A stretch of DNA of 64,000 nt from contig CAYPKG010000007.1 of NCBI GenBank assembly GCA_964411275.1, positions 1 to 64,000 on the forward strand, written 5' to 3'. The number at the start of each line of letters is the position of its first letter. Position 1 is the stretch's first letter. Source of the DNA: CAYPKG01 sp964411275. GTDB lineage: Bacteria > Bacillota > Clostridia > Christensenellales > CAG-138. The position numbers and the translations under genes are program-made. The notes below the pieces were generated by a model. The model was not told where the DNA came from. It worked only from the letters and a program-made list of their open reading frames with translations, and made no database searches. Shown here one piece after another: positions 58,356-64,000 of this stretch.

Positions 58356-59594
58356 TTATCCGCCGATCCGCCCGCTTTTTTCCAGGGCATGGATATTCGG
58401 CTCGCACAGAAATGGTTCCCCCGCGGCTTTCATGGCATTATTTACATCCTTCAAACCAGAGCCTGTGCAGATGGCGGTAACCGTCTCGTCAGGCCGGATC
58501 ATGCCCGTTTCCACCGCTTTTTTCACCCCTGCCGCGGCAGTCACCCCCGCAGGCTCTCCAAACACGCCTTCTGTGCGGCCCAGCAGGCGCATGGCGGCAT
58601 AAATTTCCTCGTCGCTGACAGCTGCCCACGCGCCGGAGGAAGCGCTTACAGCCCGCAACGCCTTTTTCGGGTTTCTCGGCACGCCTACAGCGATGCTGTC
58701 CGCGATGGTGTTCTCTTTGGCGGCAACCAAATCCCGGCCTTCCCTCGCCGCGTCCACAAAGGGGCAGCACCCGGAGGATTGCACCCCCAGTATCTTTGGA
58801 ATGCGCTCGATCATCCCCATCTCGTAGAGATCATTGAAGCCGTTGTACACGCCACCGATGGTGCAGCCATCTCCCACGGATACGGCCACCCAGTCGGTGG
58901 GCTGCCAGTTCATCTGCTCCGCAATCTCCAGGGCGACGGTCTTTTTCCCCTCAGTGAGGATGGGATTGATCCCGGCGTTGCGGTTGTAAAATCCCCATTT
59001 TTCAATGGCGTCCCGGGAAAGCTCGAATGTCTGCCGGTAATCCCCCCGGACGCTGATGACATTGGCGCCGAATATCAAAAGCTGGGCAACCTTCCCCTTG
59101 GGCGCGCGCTCCGGCACGAATATCACGGTTTTAACCCCCATCCGCGCGGCGTTGCCCGCCACGGAGGAGGCGGCGTTGCCGGTGGACGAGCAGGCGATTG
59201 TATCATAGCCAAGCTCCAGCGCCTTGGCTACCGCAACGGCGCTGGCCCGGTCTTTCAATGAGGCGGTGGGATTGAGCCCGTCGTCCTTGATGTAAAGGGC
59301 CTTGAGCCCCAGCTCATCCCCAAGGCGGTTGGATGAATACAGCGGCGTCCATCCCACCCGCAAAAACCGCGACAGCCCTTTTCCGGCAATGGGCATCAGC
59401 GCCCGATAGCGCCACATGCTGTTATCCCGGTCCTTCGCGAGGGTTTCCCGGTTCATTTGTTTTTTTACTTGCGCATAGTCGAATACGATGTCGAGGATGC
59501 CCTTTTCTCCACAGTAAGGGCAGGTCATCCGCTCCTGCTCGTAAGAGAATTCCGCGTTGCATACCGTACAGCGGTAGCCCGATATATTAGACAT
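58356..59594 (-). CDS. threonine synthase-type PLP enzyme with N-terminal zinc ribbon
   Basis: A 412-residue fold-II PLP enzyme. A zinc ribbon occupies residues 9-28 (cysteines 9, 12, 25, 28); the PLP lysine is in TASLKDRASAVAVAK and the phosphate loop is SSTGNAASSVAGNAA. This is the plant/archaeal-type threonine synthase layout. Because a long-form thrC is encoded at 35271-36743, this copy may serve another beta/gamma-replacement reaction or act under other conditions. Same strand as serA-serC but separated by a terminator. Confidence 0.88.
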   Translation of the reverse strand: MSNISGYRCTVCNAEFSYEQERMTCPYCGEKGILDIVFDYAQVKKQMNRETLAKDRDNSMWRYRALMPIAGKGLSRFLRVGWTPLYSSNRLGDELGLKALYIKDDGLNPTASLKDRASAVAVAKALELGYDTIACSSTGNAASSVAGNAARMGVKTVIFVPERAPKGKVAQLLIFGANVISVRGDYRQTFELSRDAIEKWGFYNRNAGINPILTEGKKTVALEIAEQMNWQPTDWVAVSVGDGCTIGGVYNGFNDLYEMGMIERIPKILGVQSSGCCPFVDAAREGRDLVAAKENTIADSIAVGVPRNPKKALRAVSASSGAWAAVSDEEIYAAMRLLGRTEGVFGEPAGVTAAAGVKKAVETGMIRPDETVTAICTGSGLKDVNNAMKAAGEPFLCEPNIHALEKSGRIGG

Positions 59595-59952
59595 ATTACA
59601 CCTCTTATGATATGTATGAAAGAGATCGCTGTTCTGTTTCTACTATACTATAAAGCAAGCAGTTTGTACAGAAAAAATCATAAAAATATTCTTTACAGCT
59701 AAAAATATTTATGTTCCGGCGCGCCGGGCAGAGCATCACCAATATAGGAATAAAATAGCAATCAATATTTACCTTTTGCTTTCTTTTTTATTCCATTTTG
59801 CAAAACAATGTGGTTTTTGGATGTACCAAATGGGCGCGCCAGAATTTCGGCGCGCCCGTGTTATGAACATGGATTGATCATCCTGAGTTGAACAATCAAA
59901 GCGTAAACCCTCAAAAAAGCGCAGGCTGCCCAGCAGCGGCGGTTTTATGACA
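59595..59952. other. 358-bp intergenic region with GGCGCGCC palindromes
   Basis: Holds a 12-bp palindrome CCGGCGCGCCGG (59716-59727), a 9-bp hairpin GGGCGCGCC/GGCGCGCCC (59832-59840/59849-59857), a serA terminator (59913-59942) and a possible threonine-synthase promoter (TGTACA, 17 bases, TATAGT near 59645-59673). No T-box motif is visible. Confidence 0.65.
59913..59942 (-). terminator. terminator of the serine operon
   Basis: A GC-rich stem (GCTGC/GCAGC core, extended by GCCG and GCGC) followed on the minus strand by TTTTTT, just after the serA stop. Confidence 0.75.
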
Positions 59953-60867
59953 TCAGATATTGAATTCCCGCCGGATGTGGGCGACAATTTCCTCGCCAAT
60001 GCGGGTTTGCGCCTCTTTGGTAGAGCCGCCCACATGGGGGGTCATGCTCACCTTGGGGTGATGAATAAGCCGCTGGTTTAAGCAGGGCTCTTCCTGATAC
60101 ACGTCGATGCCCGCGCCGGAAAGCTTGCCGCTGTCAAGGGCATCGAGAAGCGCCTCCTCATCCACAAGGCTTCCCCGGGCGGTGTTGATGAGCACAGCGC
60201 CATCCTTCATCTTCCCGATAAAATCGCGGTTTACCAGCGGCGGACAGCCCTTTTGCGCCGGCATATGCAGCGACACATAATCCGCTTTTGCCAGGAGCGC
60301 GTCCATATCCCTATGAACGCAGGGTTCATGTTCCTTTTTGGGGCCGGAGCGGTTGGTATACATCACATGCATGCCCAGTGCCCTTGCCATGCGGGCGGTT
60401 TCCTGGGCAATGCGGCCCATGCCCACCAGCCCCACGGTTTTCCCGGCGATTTCCGTGCCCTTATAGGACTTCTTCTCCCATTTTCCTTCCCGCATTGTGG
60501 CGTTGGCAATGCCGATGAAGCGCGCCACCGCAAACATATGGCCGATGGCCAGTTCCGCGACCGAAGCGGAACTTGCGTTGGGGGTGTTGCATACAACGAT
60601 GCCATGATCCATGGCGTACTGCACGTCGATGTTGTCAACCCCCACGCCGCCGCGGATGATCAGCCTTAGCTTCCCTGTGCACAGCGCCGCGTCGATCACG
60701 GGCTCACGCACCTTGGTGGCGGAGCGCACCACCAGCACATCGAAATTCTTGACCTGTTCCATCAGCTCTTCTACCTCGTAGAATTGCTGCACCACCTCGC
60801 AGCCCAGCTCCGTCAATGTCTGTACCGCTTTTTTGTCCATTCCATCACTGGCTAAAATGCGTAACAT
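59953..60867 (-). CDS. serA: D-3-phosphoglycerate dehydrogenase (short form)
   Basis: A 304-residue D-2-hydroxyacid dehydrogenase: GVGVDNIDV, GLVGMGRIAQETARMA (NAD site), NTARGSLVDEEALLDAL and the catalytic histidine in MTPHVGGST. It lacks the C-terminal ACT domain, so it should not be inhibited by serine through that route. Downstream of serC it catalyses the first step of serine synthesis. The ATG at 60867 begins MLRILASDGMD; an upstream extension is not conserved. Confidence 0.92.
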   Translation of the reverse strand: MLRILASDGMDKKAVQTLTELGCEVVQQFYEVEELMEQVKNFDVLVVRSATKVREPVIDAALCTGKLRLIIRGGVGVDNIDVQYAMDHGIVVCNTPNASSASVAELAIGHMFAVARFIGIANATMREGKWEKKSYKGTEIAGKTVGLVGMGRIAQETARMARALGMHVMYTNRSGPKKEHEPCVHRDMDALLAKADYVSLHMPAQKGCPPLVNRDFIGKMKDGAVLINTARGSLVDEEALLDALDSGKLSGAGIDVYQEEPCLNQRLIHHPKVSMTPHVGGSTKEAQTRIGEEIVAHIRREFNI

Positions 60868-60967
60868 AAATAAGTCTCTCCTTTTTTCAGCTTTAGGGGA
60901 AAGCAGTTTCTGCCCTGGGGCAGTCATTCGGTTGTACATGCAATACGGTTAACGGTTTCTTTCTGAA

Positions 60968-60999
60968 CCGGGCAGACAGCGGCATTGCTGCCTGCCCGG
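60968..60999. other. nested stem-loop between serC and serA
   Basis: CCGGGCAG (60968-60975) pairs with CTGCCCGG (60992-60999), with an inner CAGC/GCTG pair and a six-base loop. No T-tract; possibly an mRNA-stability element. Confidence 0.6.
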
Positions 61000-61020
61000 A
61001 AAACAACATGAAATTTTAGA

Positions 61021-62106
61021 TTACAGCCCTGCTTCGAACTTCTTCATAAAATCGACGAGTTTTTCCACGCCTTCTATGGGCATGGCGTTGTAAATCGAAG
61101 CGCGCATGCCGCCCACGGAGCGGTGGCCCTTCAGGTTGGCAAAGCCCAATGCGGCGGTTTCCTTTACGAACCGGGCGTTGACCTCATCGTCCTCGGCGCG
61201 GAACGTTATGTTCATCATGGAGCGGCTTTCCTTTGATACCGGGTTTTTAAACACGGCGCTGCTGTCGAGATAATCATAGAGAAGCTGCGCCTTTTTCTCA
61301 TTAAACGCCTTGCGCGCGCTGAGCCCGCCGCTCGCCTTGATCCAATCGAGCACCAGCTTGCATACATAGATGGAATAGCACGGCGGCGTGTTGTACATCG
61401 AGTCGTTTTTCGCCAGGACGCTATAATTGCACATTGTGGGTACAAATTGGGGCAAATCCTCCCGGATCAGATCCTCCCGGATGATCACCACCGTCAGCCC
61501 GGCCGGGGCCATGTTCTTCTGGGCGCCCGCGTAGATGAGGCCGAATTTCGAAACGTCCACCGGCTCCGACAGGATGCAGCTGGACATGTCCGCCACCAGC
61601 GGCACGTCCCCAGTGTCCGGGATGTAATCCCATTTGGTTCCGAATATGGTGTTGTTCAAGCAAATGTGCACATAATCCGCGTCCGGCCGGAGATTGAGTT
61701 CCTCCTGGCGGGGGATGCGGGAGAATGTCTCGGATTTGGTGGTGGCCGCCAGCTGGATGTCTCCGTATTTCTTCGCCTCGTCATAGGCCTTGCCGGAGAA
61801 CTGGCCGGTGACGATATAATCCGCTTTGCCGGTTTTCATAAGGTTCATGGGAACCATAGCGAACTGCAGGCTCGCGCCGCCCTGGAGCAACAACACCTTG
61901 TAATTGTCCGGGATGGCCATAACCTCGCGCAAAAGCGCCCCGCATTCCTTGATGATGCCGTCATACACCTTGGAGCGGTGGCTCATTTCCATGACGCTCA
62001 TGCCGGAACCTTGATAGTTTAGCATGTCGTCCCGGGCAAGCTCCAGCACGCTTTCAGGGAGCATGGACGGTCCTGCCGAGAAATTATAAATGCGATCGTA
62101 TGCCAT
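61021..62106 (-). CDS. serC: phosphoserine aminotransferase
   Basis: A 361-residue class V aminotransferase: RIYNFSAGPSMLPESVLE at the start, GGASLQFAMVPMN, the PLP lysine in IYAGAQKNMAPAGLTVV, and the C-terminal GHRSVGGMRASIYNAM. It transfers an amino group from glutamate to 3-phosphohydroxypyruvate. The ATG at 62106 follows AGGAGGAG; an extension to 62169 is rejected. Ahead is a consensus promoter, then a 71-bp hairpin repeat. Confidence 0.97.
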   Translation of the reverse strand: MAYDRIYNFSAGPSMLPESVLELARDDMLNYQGSGMSVMEMSHRSKVYDGIIKECGALLREVMAIPDNYKVLLLQGGASLQFAMVPMNLMKTGKADYIVTGQFSGKAYDEAKKYGDIQLAATTKSETFSRIPRQEELNLRPDADYVHICLNNTIFGTKWDYIPDTGDVPLVADMSSCILSEPVDVSKFGLIYAGAQKNMAPAGLTVVIIREDLIREDLPQFVPTMCNYSVLAKNDSMYNTPPCYSIYVCKLVLDWIKASGGLSARKAFNEKKAQLLYDYLDSSAVFKNPVSKESRSMMNITFRAEDDEVNARFVKETAALGFANLKGHRSVGGMRASIYNAMPIEGVEKLVDFMKKFEAGL

Positions 62107-62167
62107 TTGCGTTCTCCTCCTATTATGCTGTATAGATTTGTATCCGTTAAGCTGTTCTTTCACTATC

Positions 62168-62196
62168 ATTATACGGCTAAGTCATGCGCATTGCAA
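62168..62196 (-). promoter_or_regulatory. promoter of serC-serA
   Basis: TTGCAA (62191-62196), 17 bases, TATAAT (62168-62173) on the minus strand. Confidence 0.8.
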
Positions 62197-62262
62197 GCCC
62201 GTTAAAAAAATATTTTTAGGCTTGTTGAATTTTTTTTAGCATTTTCCCGCTTATAGCAAAAT

Positions 62263-62333
62263 ACCCTTCGCCTCGTCCAGATGACGACCCGCTTAAAACT
62301 GCGTTTCCTGTCATTCTGGGCGAAGCGAAGGGT
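62263..62333. repeat. 71-bp hairpin-forming interspersed repeat
   Basis: The left arm starts ACCCTTCGCCTCGTCCAG; the right arm, reverse-complemented, starts ACCCTTCGCTTCGCCCAG. The ~25-base arms frame a short AT-rich loop. The right-arm word GTCATTCTGGGCGAAGCG resembles a repeat widely dispersed in bacterial genomes. It lies in the intergenic gap between lysC and serC. Confidence 0.8.
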
Positions 62334-62401
62334 CTTATGTTCTCCCGTCCAATGGACAGGTTTTCCTGACGATTCCCGTACAGGGGCCTTTTTCTGGTCT
62401 T

Positions 62402-63709
62402 TTACTCTACAAACGCGTTGTAAATGGCTTGAATGGCGGGCTGCAGCTCGTCGCTCTCCACGCCCACGATGATGTTCATCTCGCTGGAGCCCTGGTCGAT
62501 CATGCGGATGTTGACCCCCACATTGGCAAGGGCGGTAAACAGCTTTCCCGACACGCCTACGGAACGCACCATGCCCCGGCCAACCGTAGCAATCAACGCC
62601 ATGTTGTCGTGGATTTCCACGCTGTCGGCGTTGCAGGAAGCCATCAGCTCGTCGGTGACCAGCTGGCGCTTGCCCTCCAGCTCCTTATCCTCCACCACCA
62701 GCGACATGGTGTCGATGCCGGTGGGCATATGCTCAAAGGAGATCCGGTGCTTTTTCAAAACGGACAAAACATTGTAGCCAAAGCCGATCTCGCCGTGCAT
62801 ATTGTCCTTGGCGATGGCGATCACCGTAAACCCGGTACGCCCCGCAATGCCGGTGACGCGGCCCTCGTGGGTGGCGCCCTCGTTGTCGGGGATGATAAGC
62901 GTTCCCGGTTCTTCAGGCGCATTGGTATTGCGCACATTGATGGGGATACAGGCCTGCCGTACGGGGAAAATGCTGTCCTCGTGCAAAACCGTTGCGCCCA
63001 TGTACGCAAGCTCCCGAAGCTCGGAATAGGTGATCTGTGCGATATGCTTGGGATTGTTCACAAGCCTGGGATCCGCCATCAAAAACCCGGATACATCCGT
63101 CCAGTTCTCATAGAGGTCCGCGCCCACGCCTCTGGCAACCAGCGCCCCGGTGATATCCGAGCCGCCCCGGGGAAACACCTTGATTTGCCCATCCGGCAGG
63201 CTGCCGTAAAAGCCCGGAACCACCACCCGGGTCATGGATTTCAATTGCTCCATCCGCCGCTGGGTCTCCTCAGGGTCGAACACGCCGTTGGGGTCAAAGC
63301 TCACAAGCTCAGCCGCATCCACAAACGCAAACCCGAGATAATCAGCCAGCATCAGCCCGTTGAGGTATTCTCCACGGCTGGCCGCGTAATCCGCGCTGGC
63401 TCCGTCCATCAGGTGGTTCCAAATGATTTGCAGATGGGCGCGGATGTCAATGCGAAGCGACAGCTCCTGGGCGATGTCGATGTAGCGCTGCGCGATCTCG
63501 TCGAACGCCTCTTCAAAGGATTGTCCCGCCGCCGCCTGGGCCTGGCAGCAGAAGAGCAGGTCCGTGATTTTATTATCCTTATAGCTGCGCTTTCCGGGCG
63601 CCGAGGGTACCAGATATGCCCGGTTCAAATCCCCTTCCATAATCGCCCGAACCTTACGAAACTGCGCGGCATCCGCCAGAGAACTGCCGCCAAACTTTGC
63701 AACCTTCAC
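62402..63709 (-). CDS. aspartate kinase
   Basis: A 435-residue monofunctional aspartokinase: KVAKFGGSSLADAAQFRKV at the start, RGGSDITGALVARG for the aspartate/ATP site, and two C-terminal ACT domains (TVIAIAKDNMHGEIG; VGRGMVRSVGVSGKLF) for feedback by lysine or threonine. It feeds the lysine, threonine and methionine pathways, which fits the two threonine synthases nearby. The start is a GTG eight bases after GGAGG. Confidence 0.95.
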   Translation of the reverse strand: MKVAKFGGSSLADAAQFRKVRAIMEGDLNRAYLVPSAPGKRSYKDNKITDLLFCCQAQAAAGQSFEEAFDEIAQRYIDIAQELSLRIDIRAHLQIIWNHLMDGASADYAASRGEYLNGLMLADYLGFAFVDAAELVSFDPNGVFDPEETQRRMEQLKSMTRVVVPGFYGSLPDGQIKVFPRGGSDITGALVARGVGADLYENWTDVSGFLMADPRLVNNPKHIAQITYSELRELAYMGATVLHEDSIFPVRQACIPINVRNTNAPEEPGTLIIPDNEGATHEGRVTGIAGRTGFTVIAIAKDNMHGEIGFGYNVLSVLKKHRISFEHMPTGIDTMSLVVEDKELEGKRQLVTDELMASCNADSVEIHDNMALIATVGRGMVRSVGVSGKLFTALANVGVNIRMIDQGSSEMNIIVGVESDELQPAIQAIYNAFVE

Positions 63710-63756
63710 CGTGTTAACCTCCAAATTTCACTCAGTGGCCGAAACCGCTTACCCCA

Positions 63757-64000
63757 TTAATCTAAAATGCGCCTGCACTCGATATAATACCGCTTTTCGT
63801 TGGCTTCGCCCATGGAGAATGTTTTGCGCGGCAGCGCCCCATCGTACACCATGGTGGGAAATAAATCCTCTTTGCCCATGCCGGGAAGCAAAAATCCCAC
63901 CGCATCCGGCTTTTTCGCAAGCGACCGGGTCACGTCCTCGCCATGGATATAGTCTACCTCGCTGCCCGGAATTTCTTTTACGAGTTCGTCAAGCGCGGAC
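63757..64000 (-). CDS. DUF1015 family protein, C-terminus (cut by window edge)
   Basis: The last 80 residues of a DUF1015 protein: SEVDYIHGEDVTRSLAKK, then GFLLPGMGKEDLFPT and LPRKTFSMGEANEKRYY before the stop at 63757. DUF1015 genes often sit next to serC-serA in Clostridia, and the function is unknown. The start lies outside the window; 47 bases separate its stop from the aspartate kinase start, so they may be one transcript. Confidence 0.88.
   Translation of the reverse strand, partial: SALDELVKEIPGSEVDYIHGEDVTRSLAKKPDAVGFLLPGMGKEDLFPTMVYDGALPRKTFSMGEANEKRYYIECRRILD

Noticed and set aside
59595..59700. T-box leader ahead of threonine synthase or serC
   Set aside because: No TGGNACC antiterminator word or AGTA-containing specifier stem; the leaders are too short.
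1..64000. rRNA, tRNA, CRISPR, prophage or integrase genes
   Set aside because: None recognised on either strand: no spaced direct-repeat array, no cloverleaf with CCA-type end, no phage structural genes, no transposase or integrase motifs.

Overview
The window looks like chromosome of a spore-forming anaerobe of the Bacillota (class Clostridia) with a moderately high G+C content (estimated by eye, not counted). Evidence for this: strong AGGAGG-type ribosome binding sites, frequent TTG/GTG starts, TTGACA/TATAAT promoters, a YlmC/YmxH sporulation PRC-barrel protein, a LysM-GH18 spore-lysin-type enzyme, ZapA, NrdR, DegV paralogs, a candidate Re-citrate synthase, and no visible respiratory or phage genes. 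There is no rRNA, tRNA, CRISPR array, IS transposase or prophage. The family cannot be fixed without a 16S or marker gene.

Layout. 1-7.2 kb (minus): an operon of a 2-oxoacid (pyruvate/acetoin-type) dehydrogenase interleaved with a TRAP transporter: E1alpha, E1beta, PPC/DUF296 protein, DctP, DctQ, DctM, then the start of E2. A FadR-type GntR regulator and a second PPC protein lie upstream. 7.3-11.7 kb: PAS-GGDEF cyclase, UvrD/PcrA helicase, DUF4003 protein. 12-17.7 kb (plus): a GntR/FCD regulator, a promoter with two abutting TGGTTGACCA operators, a chimeric scar joining two gene fragments (3-hydroxyisobutyrate-dehydrogenase-like and ACMSD-like amidohydrolase), and an intact three-subunit xanthine-dehydrogenase-family hydroxylase. 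17.9-25.4 kb: YwaF-like membrane protein, nrdR-pgeF, ymxH, LysM-GH18 protein, a ~285-bp MITE-like element, an amidohydrolase-HAD pair, and a beta-CASP metallo-RNase. 25.5-31.3 kb: a run of stem-loops, two DegV proteins, and a polar amino-acid ABC transporter with an M20 peptidase.

31.4-43.5 kb: FMN alpha-hydroxyacid dehydrogenase, flavin reductase, S41 protease, nitrilase-family amidase, threonine synthase, small P-loop protein, candidate Re-citrate synthase, a membrane-anchored orphan, a ComEC without its nuclease domain, ZapA, a family I CoA-transferase and a 49-residue conserved small protein. 43.4-50 kb: a TetR regulator, an unusual repeat/palindrome region, an operon of an enoate-reductase-type flavoenzyme plus both aconitase-X subunits, then an alpha/beta hydrolase-TetR pair with a 43-bp operator. 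50-64 kb: PadR-DUF2812, NudC, a VanY-like carboxypeptidase, a BMP-type nucleoside ABC transporter, a second threonine synthase, and the serine/aspartate-family genes serA, serC, lysC and the end of a DUF1015 gene.

The most interesting candidate systems are (i) the TRAP transporter embedded in a 2-oxoacid dehydrogenase operon with two PPC proteins and a duplicated -35 box, and (ii) the aconitase-X plus enoate-reductase operon, which could dehydrate a hydroxyacid and reduce the product. Repeats and operators of note are the MITE-like element whose terminal repeat supplies the helicase stop codon, and an 11-bp operator word shared by the aconitase-X promoter and a TetR operator 5.5 kb away.
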